Shown one piece after another: positions 16,924-26,600 of a DNA stretch of 54,634 nt; the first letter of the stretch is position 1; the number at the start of each line of letters is the position of its first letter. The stretch lies in the NCBI GenBank assembly GCA_903921785.1, contig CAIXRH010000160.1, forward strand, positions 1 through 54,634, given 5' to 3'. This DNA comes from an uncultured Pseudomonadota bacterium (lineage in GTDB: Bacteria; Myxococcota_A; UBA796; SXON01). The notes under the pieces were generated by a model. That model made no database searches and had not been told where the DNA came from. It saw only the letters and a program-made list of their open reading frames with translations. A program made the translations under genes and the position numbers.

Positions 16924-17436
16924 TTGGGCGCGCCGCTGGTGCACCTCGCCCTCATCCACCCGGAGATCGGGGGCAACGCCGGGAACGTGGGGCGACTCTG
17001 CCTCAACGTGGGCGCGCGTCTGCACCTGGTACACCCCCTCGGCTTCCAGACGGACGAGCGTGCGGTTCGCCGCGCCGGCCTCGACTATTGGAAGGTTGTG
17101 GACGTGGTGGAGCACCCCGACCTCCCCGCGTTCGACGCCTGGCTCGCCGGCGGTCCCGGCCCCGCCGGCGCCGGCGTCGCCGGTCGGGTGTATCCCCTGA
17201 GCTCCCACGGTGCGCGCCCCTACACGTCCATCCCCTTCGCCCCGGGAGATGTCTACGTCTTCGGTCGGGAATCCGTCGGTCTCCCCCCCGAGTGGGTGGC
17301 GGCGCACGGGGGCTGGAAGATTCCGATGGTCGGCCCCACCCGCAGCCTCAACGTGGCGAACGCCGCCGCCGTCGTCGCCTACTCCGCGCTGCTCCACCTC
17401 CGCCCGGAGCTCTTCGCCGACGTTGGGCCGGCATGA
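16924..17436 (+). CDS. trmL: tRNA (cytidine(34)-2'-O)-methyltransferase
   Basis: A 170-aa minimal SPOUT methyltransferase without accessory domains. Family blocks: HPEIGGNAGNVGRLC, GRESVGLPPEW, and the knotted C-terminal PMVGPTRSLNVANAAAVVAY. TrmL methylates the 2'-O of the wobble nucleotide 34 in certain tRNA(Leu) species using S-adenosylmethionine. TTG 16924 is used as start; GTG 16939 is a possible alternative. It lies 4 nt after ugd and its stop overlaps the manC start by ATGA, so a tRNA modification gene is coupled here with sugar-nucleotide genes. Confidence 0.88.
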   Translation: MGAPLVHLALIHPEIGGNAGNVGRLCLNVGARLHLVHPLGFQTDERAVRRAGLDYWKVVDVVEHPDLPAFDAWLAGGPGPAGAGVAGRVYPLSSHGARPYTSIPFAPGDVYVFGRESVGLPPEWVAAHGGWKIPMVGPTRSLNVANAAAVVAYSALLHLRPELFADVGPA

Positions 17437-18446
17437 CGCTCGGCGCCGTCATCCTCGCCGGCGGCCGGGGCACGCGGTTCTGGCCGCTCTCCCGTCGCGC
17501 GCGCCCGAAGCAGGTGCTCGATCTCACCGGCGAAGGCACCCTCCTCGCGCGCACGTTGGCGCGGATCGCGCCGATGGTCGCCGACGCGCAGCAGCTGGTC
17601 GTCACCGGGCCGGACATGGTGGAGGCGGTCCGCGCGGAGGCAGGCAACGCGCGGGTCGTGGTGGAGCCCTCCGGCCGCAACACGCTGCCGGCGATCGCGT
17701 GGGGCGCGTGGGAAGCCGGGCGCATGGGCGCGGACACGGTGATCGTCCTCCCCAGCGACCACCACGTGGCGAACCCCGAGGCGCTGCGTGCGGCCCTCCG
17801 CGAGGCGGTGGCCGTCGCAGCCGGGGGTGCGTTGGTCACCCTGGGCATCATGCCCACCCGCGCCGAGACCGGATTTGGGTGGATCGAGCCCGGTGAAGGC
17901 GGGAAGGTTCGGCGCTTCGTGGAGAAGCCGCCGCAGGCGGTGGCCGACGCGCTGCTGGCCGGCGGCGTGCACCTCTGGAACGCCGGGATGTTCGTCTTCC
18001 GGGTGGAAACGCTCCGCGCCGCCCTCGAAAAACACTGCCCGCGCACCGCCGCGGTGCTCGCCCGCCTCGACGCCGGCGCCCCCCTCGCCGACGTGTGGGG
18101 CCAGACCGACGCCACCTCCCTGGACTACGGCGTCCTCGAACACCACGACGACGTGCGGGTGGTGGCGCTGGACTGCGGCTGGAGCGACGTGGGGAGCTGG
18201 CCCGCCCTCGAAGAGGTCCTCCCGACGGCCTCCTGGGGCGCCGGGGTGTGCAAAGAGATCGTCGAGGTCGACGCGTCGGGAAACCTCGTCTACGCCGCCG
18301 AAAAGCTCGTTGCCCTCGTGGGAGTGCACGATCTGGTGGTGGTGGACACCCCGGACGTGGTGCTCGTCGCCCGCCGGGAAGACGCCCAGCGCCTTCGGGA
18401 GGTGCTCGCCACCCTCGACGCGCGCGGCCTCACCCGGTACACCTAG
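17433..18446 (+). CDS. manC: mannose-1-phosphate guanylyltransferase
   Basis: A 337-aa nucleotidyltransferase that makes GDP-mannose from mannose-1-phosphate and GTP. The N-terminal pyrophosphorylase signature VILAGGRGTRFWPLSRRARP, followed by KQ, is complete. VLPSDHHV and FVEKP are also conserved, with WNAGMFVF and the C-terminal SDVGSW region. The length matches single-domain enzymes; the C-terminal phosphomannose isomerase domain of bifunctional AlgA/ManC types is absent. ATG 17433 overlaps the trmL stop. With ugd and the downstream SDR it forms a nucleotide-sugar supply unit. Confidence 0.93.
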   Translation: MTLGAVILAGGRGTRFWPLSRRARPKQVLDLTGEGTLLARTLARIAPMVADAQQLVVTGPDMVEAVRAEAGNARVVVEPSGRNTLPAIAWGAWEAGRMGADTVIVLPSDHHVANPEALRAALREAVAVAAGGALVTLGIMPTRAETGFGWIEPGEGGKVRRFVEKPPQAVADALLAGGVHLWNAGMFVFRVETLRAALEKHCPRTAAVLARLDAGAPLADVWGQTDATSLDYGVLEHHDDVRVVALDCGWSDVGSWPALEEVLPTASWGAGVCKEIVEVDASGNLVYAAEKLVALVGVHDLVVVDTPDVVLVARREDAQRLREVLATLDARGLTRYT

Positions 18447-18461
18447 TCCGCCGGAGCTTCG

Positions 18462-18827
18462 ATGATCTTCTTCCTCTTCGCCTGCGTCGGGTCCCCCGAG
18501 ATCACCCCCTCGCAGGTGGGGTGCTCCATCGAGGACCCCGCCAACCCCGAGGAATCGGCGCTCAAGGCCGAGGTCGGCGGCACCGTGGCCGACGTTTGGC
18601 GCACCATGATCACCCGGCCCAACATCGGGGACACGTTCAACCCCGAGATCACGGCCGCAGGCCAGGACATCGAGGTGCACGAAGCCTGGGACGAAGGCAC
18701 CGACGCCACGGAGACGTGTTTCGAGGCCCACCTGGATGTGCGCGGGTTCAATGCGCCGATCGAGGTGCGCTGGTACTCCGACGCCGGCTCCGTGCCGTTC
18801 GACACGGTCACCATCACGCCCGAGTAA
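18462..18827 (+). CDS. small lipoprotein with ultra-short leader
   Basis: A 121-aa predicted lipoprotein starting MIFFLFAC: only seven residues precede the candidate lipid-modified Cys. The start is firm: GGAG lies 7 nt upstream and an in-frame TAG (the manC stop) lies only 18 nt upstream with no other start codon between. The mature protein has two further Cys and reads as a small beta-sandwich-like domain (HLDVRGFNAPIEVRWYSDAG). No family recognised. It ends 2 nt before the SDR gene, so it belongs to the operon. A role in surface polysaccharide handling is only inferred from position. Confidence 0.65.
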   Translation: MIFFLFACVGSPEITPSQVGCSIEDPANPEESALKAEVGGTVADVWRTMITRPNIGDTFNPEITAAGQDIEVHEAWDEGTDATETCFEAHLDVRGFNAPIEVRWYSDAGSVPFDTVTITPE

Positions 18828-18829
18828 CG

Positions 18830-19675
18830 ATGCGTGTGCTGGTCACGGGCGCCGGAGGCTTCCTCGGGCGCCACCTCGTCGACGGATTCCGGGCCGCGGG
18901 GCACGACGTCGTCGCGGCCGGCCACGACGCCGAGTGGCCGGTCGACTTCCGCCTGCCCGTGCTGGTCGCCGAGCTGTTCCGGGAGGCCCGCCCTGAGCGA
19001 ATCGTCCACCTCGCGGGGAGCGCCACCCCGGTCGAGGCCGGCGCCCCGAGCGACCTACAGACCGAGAACGTGGTCCACCCGCTGCTCAACGTGCTCGACC
19101 TCGCCGGGAGCCGGCCGGTGCTCCATGTCAGCAGCGCCGAGGTCTACGGATCGGCGCCGCCGGATGAAGCCGGTCCGGTCCGGCCCATGACCCTCCACGC
19201 CGCCGCGCGGGCCAGCGCGGAGGCGCTCGGGCTGCGCCGCGCCGCCAAGGGAGGCACTCCGCTCAGCATCGTCCGGCCCTGCGTGGTCCTCGGCCACGGC
19301 CTCTCCCCGCGCTCGGAGATCGGCGGCTGGCTCGCCCGCACCGGGGCCGGTGCCACCGAAGTGCCGACGTTCGACCTCTCGCGCGTCCGTGATCTCCTCG
19401 ATGTCCACGATCTTGTTTCGGCATTTTGCGTTTTGATCGAGCGTGGCGCGGCCGGAACGGTCTACAATCTGGCTGCTGGTCGGAGCCTCGCACTGGAGAC
19501 CGTGTTTGCCCGTTTGTGCCCGCACGCCCGCGCCGTCCCGGCGGGCGCGGCGCGCGAGCCCGCGCGGTTGGAGCCGACGCCCGATCGGCTGTCGGCGCTC
19601 GGCTGGGCGCCCACGCGCCCGATCGAGCAGACGCTCGCGTCGGTGAGCCTGCGGCCGCGCGAGCGCCGTCGCTGA
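18830..19675 (+). CDS. NAD-dependent epimerase/dehydratase-like SDR with altered YxxxK
   Basis: A 281-aa extended SDR, most like GDP-4-keto-6-deoxy-mannose reductases. The N-terminal GAGGFLGRHL nucleotide site and the HVSSAEVYGSA strand with its Ser are present. At the place where the catalytic YxxxK should stand (following 'RPM'), the protein reads TLHAAARASAE, i.e. His and Arg instead of Tyr and Lys. Either the enzyme uses another acid/base or it is catalytically weak. It starts at ATG 18830, 2 nt after the lipoprotein stop, and its stop overlaps the next start (TGATG). GDP-mannose from manC would fit as a pathway precursor, but no GDP-mannose 4,6-dehydratase is in the window. Confidence 0.78.
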   Translation: MRVLVTGAGGFLGRHLVDGFRAAGHDVVAAGHDAEWPVDFRLPVLVAELFREARPERIVHLAGSATPVEAGAPSDLQTENVVHPLLNVLDLAGSRPVLHVSSAEVYGSAPPDEAGPVRPMTLHAAARASAEALGLRRAAKGGTPLSIVRPCVVLGHGLSPRSEIGGWLARTGAGATEVPTFDLSRVRDLLDVHDLVSAFCVLIERGAAGTVYNLAAGRSLALETVFARLCPHARAVPAGAAREPARLEPTPDRLSALGWAPTRPIEQTLASVSLRPRERRR

Positions 19676-21930
19676 TGGGCTTGCGCGGCACCACCCTCTC
19701 GGTCGTCGGGCTGCTGCTCACCGCGCTGTTCGCGGTCGCGCTCACGATCAGCGGGCGGCTGATGGTGAGCAGCGACCGCGCGGCGCAGCAGGTGGCGACC
19801 CAGGAGCGTGTCCGCGCGACCGCCGCCGAGTTCCGCCACGACGTGGACACGCTCCTCCGCTCCGCCGCCCTCGTCGCCTCCCGGCAGGAAGCGCAGGCGT
19901 TCGCACGAGGCGAACGTGAGGACCTTCCAACCGAAGACGTGGAGTTGGCGCTGACCGCCCTCGACGTCGACGCGCTCTACGTCGCCAGCGGGGTGCGGAG
20001 CTGGTCCTTGGGCCGCACCGGACGCACCGACCCGGCCGCCCCCCGCCCGATCGCCCCGGAACTGCTGGCGCCGCTGCACCGCGCCGCGACGACCGCGGGC
20101 GCCGACGACAGCTTGTTCACCTACCACGGCGGCCCGTGGCTGGCGGTGGCCGTGCCCATCCGGGGCGAGGGGGCGCGAATCGGTACGGTGGTCGTGGCCC
20201 GCCAGCTCGACGACTCCCGGCTGGCCCACCTCGGCCACCTCTTCGACGGGCTCGTCTCCCTGAGCGATGAAAAGCCCACGGGTGTCGCCGAGGGATACCT
20301 GTGGGCGGCGGCGCCGTTGGCGCACGAGTCCACCGCCGGGGAACCCTGGTCGCTGGTGCTGCAACGGCGCCCGCGCGGCGCGGAGGTCCTGGGCGACCAG
20401 CTCGCGCTCCTTGGTGGCAACCTCCTCGCGCTCGGGCTCCTCTCCGCCGCCATCATCCTGTTCGTGGTCGACCGGATGGTGCTCCGCCGGCTCCAGCACT
20501 TCTCCACCGAGGCCTCCCGGATCCGCACGGGCCTCAGCGTCAGGCTCCGCCTCCCCGTCCGCACCAACGACGAGCTGGACCGACTCGCGTCTTCGGTCAA
20601 CGCGCTGCTGGATCAGGTCGACGCGACCACCGGCCAGCTCCGCCACGACGCCCTCCACGATCCGCTCACCGGGCTGGCGAACCGCACGCTGCTCTTCGAT
20701 CGCATCGCCGTCGCCCTGGGCCGCGCCGCGCGGTCGAGCTCGCCCCACGTCGCGCTCTTGTTCCTCGACCTCGACCGGCTCAAGGTCATCAACGACCACC
20801 TCGGCCACGCCGCTGGGGACCACTTCATCGTGGAGCTCGCGCGACGCCTCGCGGCCGGCGTCCGCCCCGGGGACACCGTCGCCCGCCTCGGCGGCGACGA
20901 GTTCGCGATCCTCCTCCAGGACATCCCCGACGGGTCGATCGCCACCGCCCGCGCGGAGGCCGTGCTCGACCTCGTGCGCCGGCCGATGGCCTACAAGGGC
21001 ACCAGCTACAACGTGAGCGCCAGCGTCGGGCTGGTGGTGGCCACCACCGCGCACGACCCCGCGGGGCTCGTCCGCGAGGCGGACATGGCGATGTACGAGG
21101 CGAAGGCTGGGGGACGTAACCGCCTGGCCACCTACGACGCCGTGCTCCACGGGCGCCTCGCCGAACGCCTCGCGATCGAGCAGGCCCTCCGAAACGCCCT
21201 GGAGAACGGGCAGCTCGAGATCGTGCTCCAGCCGATCGCCACCGCGGCCACCGGCTCCCTGGTCGGCTTCGAGGCCCTCGCCCGGTGGGAGCACCCCACG
21301 CTCGGCGTGGTGCCGCCCTCGCGGTTCATCACCATCGCCGAGGAGACCCAGCTCGTCGTCTCGGTAGACCGCTACGTGCTCAACAAGGCGCTCGCCGCGC
21401 TCGCCCAGCTCCGCCACAGCGGGCTCCCTCTGAGCGTCAGCGTGAACCACTCCGCCCGCGCGATCGACGCCGCGGACTTCGTCGAGTACGTCAACGCCTG
21501 CCTCGCCCGCCACGATGTCCCGCCTTCAGCGCTGGTGATCGAGATCACGGAGACCCAGCTCACCCGCAACGAGGAGCGCTGGCTCCCCCGCATCCAGAGC
21601 CTCGTCGACCGCGGGGTGCGCTTCGCCCTCGACGACTTCGGCCTCGGCTACAGCTCGCTCTCCCGGCTGCACCACGTCCCCGTGGCGGTGCTCAAGCTCG
21701 ATCGTGAGTTCGTGCAGGCCATGGGCACGGGGCAGGACGCGGTCGGGCGGGCGATCCTCGGGATGGCGCAGGAGCTCAACCGGCTGGTGATCGCGGAGGG
21801 TGTGGAGACCGACCAGCAGCGAGCCCGGCTGGTGGAGCTCGGCTGCCCGCTCGTCCAGGGATACCTCGTCGGCACGCCCGTGCCGCTCGCCGTGCACCTC
21901 GCCCGCCTCGGGCTCACGCCGACGCCGTGA
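19675..21930 (+). CDS. membrane GGDEF-EAL cyclic-di-GMP cyclase/phosphodiesterase
   Basis: A 751-aa protein: TM helix 1 (about 7-26), a periplasmic sensor region (about 30-245), TM helix 2 (around 250-270), a HAMP-like linker, GGDEF (about 330-490) and EAL (about 505-751). The cyclase motif GGDEF is intact at 406-410, with an RxxD inhibitory site starting at Arg397, five residues before it. The EAL motif is intact (533-535) and the phosphodiesterase residues are visible in SVNHSAR, VIEITET, DDFGLGYSS, LKLDRE, AEGVET and QGYLVG. Both activities are therefore possible; the balance cannot be predicted. ATG 19675 overlaps the SDR stop and the stop overlaps the GT9 start, placing c-di-GMP control inside the sugar operon. 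Confidence 0.9.
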   Translation: MGLRGTTLSVVGLLLTALFAVALTISGRLMVSSDRAAQQVATQERVRATAAEFRHDVDTLLRSAALVASRQEAQAFARGEREDLPTEDVELALTALDVDALYVASGVRSWSLGRTGRTDPAAPRPIAPELLAPLHRAATTAGADDSLFTYHGGPWLAVAVPIRGEGARIGTVVVARQLDDSRLAHLGHLFDGLVSLSDEKPTGVAEGYLWAAAPLAHESTAGEPWSLVLQRRPRGAEVLGDQLALLGGNLLALGLLSAAIILFVVDRMVLRRLQHFSTEASRIRTGLSVRLRLPVRTNDELDRLASSVNALLDQVDATTGQLRHDALHDPLTGLANRTLLFDRIAVALGRAARSSSPHVALLFLDLDRLKVINDHLGHAAGDHFIVELARRLAAGVRPGDTVARLGGDEFAILLQDIPDGSIATARAEAVLDLVRRPMAYKGTSYNVSASVGLVVATTAHDPAGLVREADMAMYEAKAGGRNRLATYDAVLHGRLAERLAIEQALRNALENGQLEIVLQPIATAATGSLVGFEALARWEHPTLGVVPPSRFITIAEETQLVVSVDRYVLNKALAALAQLRHSGLPLSVSVNHSARAIDAADFVEYVNACLARHDVPPSALVIEITETQLTRNEERWLPRIQSLVDRGVRFALDDFGLGYSSLSRLHHVPVAVLKLDREFVQAMGTGQDAVGRAILGMAQELNRLVIAEGVETDQQRARLVELGCPLVQGYLVGTPVPLAVHLARLGLTPTP

Positions 21931-22787
21931 CCATCGCGGTCCGCGCCCCAGACCACCTCGGCGACGCGGTGATGGCCCTGCCCGCCGTCGCGGCGTTGGC
22001 CGAGCTCGGCCCCGTGACCGTCCATTGCCGCGGCCGCTGGGCCCCCGAGCTCTTCGCGGGCTTCCCGGTCGCCAGCGAGGCCCCGCCCCCCGCCGCGGCC
22101 CTCGCGGTGATGCTCAAGCCCTCGTGGCACGCGGCGCTCCAATGGCGCCACCTGCGCACCATCGGCGTCGGGCCGGCGCTGCTCTACGCCGTGGCGCTGC
22201 CCGAGCGCGTCGAGCACCGCCGCGACCGGTACGCGCGGATCGCCGCCGCCGCGGGCGCGACGGTCCGAGGCCTACCCGTCTTCCTGGTCCCGGGGATCGC
22301 GCCCGCGCTCCCGGCGCGCTTCGTGGCCCTCAACCCGGTGAGCCCCAGCGCGACGGTGCGGTGGGCGGGCTTCGCGGCGCTGGCGGCGCGGTTGGCGCCG
22401 CTCCCCGTGGTAGGGTTCTGCGGTCCGGGCGAGGGCGCGGCGGCGCGGGAGGCGCTCGGCCCGGACGTGCCGCTCGTGGAAGGCCTGTCGCTCGCCGACT
22501 TCGCCGCGGCGCTCGCCGGGTGCGCAGCCTTCGTGAGCAACGACTCCGGCGCCGCACACCTCGCCGCAGCGTGCGGGGCGCCGGTGGTGATGGTTCACGG
22601 CTCCACCGCGCCCGAACGCACCGGCGTCGGCGTGGCGGTGGAGCGCCCCGAGCGCCGCTGGTGCCAGCCCTGCTACCGCAAAAGCTGCCCCTTCGGCCTG
22701 CCTTGCCTCGCGGTGGCGGTGGAGGACGTGGAGCGGGCGGTGCGGACCCTCTGGCGCAACGACCCCGCGACGCGACCCCTTGGGTGA
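21927..22787 (+). CDS. family 9 glycosyltransferase (heptosyltransferase-like)
   Basis: A 286-aa ADP-heptose:LPS heptosyltransferase-superfamily protein. Hallmarks: RAPDHLGDAVMALPAVAAL at the N-terminus and FVSNDSGAAHLAAACGAPVVMVHGSTAPERT in the donor-binding C-terminal domain. It is short for the family (usually 330-360). A Cys-rich stretch CQPCYRKSCPFGLPC near the C-terminus is seen in many GT9 members. GTG 21927 overlaps the GGDEF-EAL stop. It likely adds heptose or a related sugar to LPS core or another surface glycan in the inner-membrane cytoplasmic face. Confidence 0.85.
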   Translation: MTIAVRAPDHLGDAVMALPAVAALAELGPVTVHCRGRWAPELFAGFPVASEAPPPAAALAVMLKPSWHAALQWRHLRTIGVGPALLYAVALPERVEHRRDRYARIAAAAGATVRGLPVFLVPGIAPALPARFVALNPVSPSATVRWAGFAALAARLAPLPVVGFCGPGEGAAAREALGPDVPLVEGLSLADFAAALAGCAAFVSNDSGAAHLAAACGAPVVMVHGSTAPERTGVGVAVERPERRWCQPCYRKSCPFGLPCLAVAVEDVERAVRTLWRNDPATRPLG

Positions 22788-22888
22788 ACCTGACGGCGCA
22801 CCGGCCCCGGAGGGGCGGCAGCGGCCGCGTCGACGCCGACGGAGAGGTCGAGGGGCGGGCGGGGCCCCATCGCCCTGCACACCGGCCG

Positions 22889-22925
22889 CGTCGGCGGTCG
22901 AGGGGCCACGGTCGGCGAGAATGGC
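22889..22925 (-). repeat. REP-like repeat family B, copy 1
   Basis: Minus-strand reading: GCCATTCTCGCC, a variable arm, then CCTCGACCGCCGACG. Lies between the convergent ends of the GT9 gene and the coiled-coil gene. Its hairpin is less perfect than in the 52.2 and 54.2 kb copies. Confidence 0.6.
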
Positions 22926-22957
22926 TGGGCGGGCCGCGGCGCCGCCGCCGATCGTAT

Positions 22958-23440
22958 TTATTCCGGAGCGGCGTCCGCCACCGGGGTGTAGTGGCCGTGC
23001 GGGCCAGCGAGGCTGGCCCAGCGATCGACCGCGCCGCTGAGATCGGCGAGGTCTGCGTCGATGGCGGCGATGCGCTCGTTGGCGCTGCCGGCGGAGGCGC
23101 GCAGGTCGGCCACCTGGGCCTCGAACTCGGCATCCGTGAGCTCCCCGATGACCTGACGGAGCTCCAGCTCCTGGATCTGCTCGTCCACCGTGCCCTTCGA
23201 TGCCGAGATCTTCGCTTTCTCCGCGTCGAGGCCGGCGACGAGCGCGCGCACCTCGGGGAGGAGCGGCCCCACCTTGTCCGCCACGTCGCTGGACTTGATC
23301 TCGTGATCGAGGAGCACCTTCTCCACCACACCCGGCTTGAACTTCGCCGCCTGGGCCTTCGCCTTCTCGATGTACTGGCGGTGCTGCTCGTACTTGTCGA
23401 GGTGGGCGGTGAGGGCGACCAGCAGTTCAGCCTTGTCCAT
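22958..23440 (-). CDS. coiled-coil hypothetical protein
   Basis: A 160-aa, strongly helical, charged protein without signal peptide or membrane segment. Residues 1-140 form heptad-rich helices (YIEKAKAQAAKF, VRALVAGLDAEKAKI, DEQIQELELRQVIGELTDAEFEAQVADL). The LRQVIGELTDAEFE block resembles the short hairpin seen in several bacterial zinc-ribbon or phage-shock-like coiled-coil proteins, but no Cys is present, so no ribbon. ATG 23440 has GGAG about 9 nt upstream and a plausible promoter at 23508-23537. Monocistronic by appearance. Function unknown. Confidence 0.7.
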   Translation of the reverse strand: MDKAELLVALTAHLDKYEQHRQYIEKAKAQAAKFKPGVVEKVLLDHEIKSSDVADKVGPLLPEVRALVAGLDAEKAKISASKGTVDEQIQELELRQVIGELTDAEFEAQVADLRASAGSANERIAAIDADLADLSGAVDRWASLAGPHGHYTPVADAAPE

Positions 23441-23507
23441 GGCGGGGAGCTCCGAAGGGGGAAGAGGACAACAACGGTGAACCGCCCGGAGGGATGAACA
23501 CCCGAGC

Positions 23508-23537
23508 GTTGTACCCCCCGCCGGGGGCGTTTTGCAA
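23508..23537 (-). promoter_or_regulatory. candidate sigma70-type promoter for the coiled-coil gene
   Basis: On the minus strand TTGCAA (23537-23532) and TACAAC (23513-23508) are spaced by 18 nt. The spacer contains the inverted repeat CGCCCCCGGCGGGGG, a possible operator. The gene start is 67 nt downstream. Confidence 0.35.
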
Positions 23538-23627
23538 GCCCGGGGTGCGAGCGGGACACATCGCGCACGCCATCGGCCACCCTCTCCGCCCGCCTCGCGG
23601 GCCGTGACCGGCGTCGGTGCCCCGCCC

Positions 23628-26600
23628 TCAGCGCGCCCGCTCCCACCAGTCCAGCGCCGCGAAGACCGCCGCCGTTCGGTCCCCGCGGGCGAGGGCGGCC
23701 CGGGCTCCGGCCTGCCGCGCCGGGCGGTCGAGACGGAGGGCGCCGATGTGCACGTCGTCGCCCACCGACAGCAGCGTCGAGCCGTCGGGGGTGAAGACCA
23801 GGTTGGTGCCGAGCGCGCCGTGCTGGTCGATGGACCGGAGCTGCACACCGGTGGCGACGTCCCAGAGCATCACGCGGCCCCCGAAACCCGTGGTGGCCAG
23901 GGTGGCGCCGTCGGGGGAGAAGGCGACGCCGAGGGTCGGCCCGTCGTCCGCGTGCAGCGTCTGGAGGACAGTGCCCGTCGCCAACTCCCAAATCGGGACG
24001 CGCCCGTCCTGCTGGCCCGCCGCGGCGAGCCGGCCGTCGGCGCTCCCCGCCGAGTGGTAGCGTGACGGCCCTCCGGGCTGGGACTCCGCCACCGCGCCAG
24101 TCGCGGGGTCGAAGAGCCGGACCGGGTTCTCGGGCGCGCCGTGGCTGCCGACCAAAAGCCGGCCGTCGGGGAGCGGCTCGAGGTGCCAGATCGCGCCCGG
24201 CACCACCGGAGACGGGGCACCCAGCTCCCCGGTGGCCGGATCCACCCGGGACACCGAGCCGTCCTTGCCGCCAAGGAACAACCCCGCGGCGGTCCACGCG
24301 ACCGCGGTGGGGCGTCGGGCGGGCGCGTGGTGCACCTCGCCCCCGGCGGCCGAGAGGATCGCCAGGCCGCCATCGCGGGTGATCGCGGCCACCCGGTCGC
24401 CCGCGGGCGCGAACGCCAACGCGCGAACCGGTGAGCCGAGGGACCACTCCGCCACCGCGAGCCCCGCCGGGAGGTCCGCGAGGACCACGCGCCCCGCGTC
24501 GTCCCCGGCCGCCACCCGGGCGCCGTCCGGGGAGACGGCGAGGCCCTGCCCGCTGGTGGAGAGGCGCGCGACGAGGTGCCGGGTGGGGCGCGTCGGGCGC
24601 AGCCAGGCGATCACCTCGGTGGCGCGCGCGGCCGCCACCACCCGCGCGTCCGCGGAGACGGCCACCGCCGCCACCGCGGCGCGCTCCGCCCCCGCGAATC
24701 GCCCGGTGACGGCACCGTCGGCGAGGTCGAAGACGAAGAGGGTCCCGTCGTAGCCGGCGGCCCAGCCCGCGTGATCGCCGGGGGCGATCCCGACCCGGGC
24801 CACGGCGCCCACCTCGGCGCGCCAGGCGGTCTCCCGGTCGGCGAGCCGGATGAGCCGCACCCCTTGGGAGTCGCCGACGAGGAGCCGCTCCCCGGCGGCG
24901 TCCGCGTCCGCCCAGGCCACGGACGGCGCGGTCCAGAGCGGCGCCTGCGTGGCCGCGGACCACGCGCCCCCGAGCTCTCCGCCGGTGCGCAGGCTGTTGC
25001 CCACCCGGAGACGCCCATCCGGCACCCAGAGCCCGCCGTCCGGCTGCGGGTTGCCCGCGGGACGGAGCACGGCGTCGGGCCCGAAGGCGTAGGCGTCTCC
25101 CGCGAGGGTCACCGCCCAGCCCGCGCCCTGGTCGTCCACCCCCAGGGCCGCCAGCGGCGCGGGCATGGTCGCCGCCGCGAACTCCGCGGCGCCGACCCGG
25201 CCCACATGGAGCCGGTCGCCCGCGAGCACGGCAGCCCAGGCACCCTCCGTGCCCACGGCCAACGCGCCGAGCCCGGGCGCACCGGCGAGGGAGGTCTCCG
25301 CCTGCACGGAGCAGTCCAACGGGTCCCAGAGCACGAGGCGACCGTCTTCGCCCCACGAGGCCAGCCGCGTGGCGTCGGGGGCCGCGGCCACCGCGCGGAG
25401 GCGGTGGTCGCCGTGGGGTCGGCAGGTGGAGAGCGGGGCGGGGCTGTCCGCCGCGAGCACGGCCTGCGCGAGCGCCACGGCGCGGGCGTCGGTCCCGGTG
25501 GGCTCGAGCGCCTGCGCGGCGTCGAGCGCGGCCCGCGCCTCGCCGAAGCGGGACTGGGCGGAGAGGGCGTCCGCGAGCGCGAGCTGGGCGCGACCGAGGG
25601 CCTGGCGTGCGTCGACCTCGGCGGTGCGCGCCCGCTCGGCCTCGGAGACCGCGGCGTCCCTCGCGAGGCCCACGTCCACCGAGTAGCGCCACGCCCCGAG
25701 GAGCAGCGCGAACGCCGCTGCGGCGCCGACCGCCACCGCCGTGCGCACGGCGCCGCGGTGGCGCGCCGCCCACTTCCCCAGCCGCTCCCCCAGCGACGAG
25801 CGCACGTACACCAGGGGGCGGCGGGCGATCCAGGCGTCGAGGTCGGCGCGGAGGGCGAGCGCCGACGGGTAGCGGTCGTCCGGGCGGGCGGCCATCGCCT
25901 TGCGGACCACGGCGTCGAGCTCCCGGGGCACCGACGGCGTCCGCGCCCGGGGGCCGACCAGCTTCCCCGCCCGGACCGCGGCGAGCACCGTTTCGGGCTC
26001 GCCTTCGTACGGGAGCACCCCCGACACCAACTGGTACAGCACCGCGCCGATGGCGTAGACGTCGCTCCGGGCGTCGAGCTCCGCGAGCCGCCCCGCGGCC
26101 TGCTCGGGCGCCATGAACGCCGGGGTCCCCGCGACGTTTCCGTCCCGGGTGCGGAGCTCGGAGCGTTCGAACCGCTCCACGTCGAGCGCCTCGCCGGCGG
26201 CGGCGCCGATGGGCCGGGCGAGCCCCCAGTCCATCACCACCACCTCGCCGAACGCCCCCACCATCACGTTCGCGGGCTTCAGGTCGCGGTGGATCACGCC
26301 GCGATCGTGGGCGAACGCCATCGCGTCGCACACCCGCCGCACCACGTCCACGCGCTCCTCCATGGAGGGGCCGTGCTCCATCCAGACGTCCAGCGACTCG
26401 CCGCGGACCTGCTTCATCGCGAAGTAGGGGCGACCGTCGGCGAGGCGGCCCACCTCGTGGACTGGAGGGATGTTCGGGTGCTGGAGCTGCGCCGTCACCT
26501 GCGCTTCGGCGAGGAAACGGTCCACCGCGACGACGCCTCCGCCCTTGAGCACCTTGATCGCGACGTCTCGCCGGAGTTGGTGGTCGTGGGCCTGGTACAC

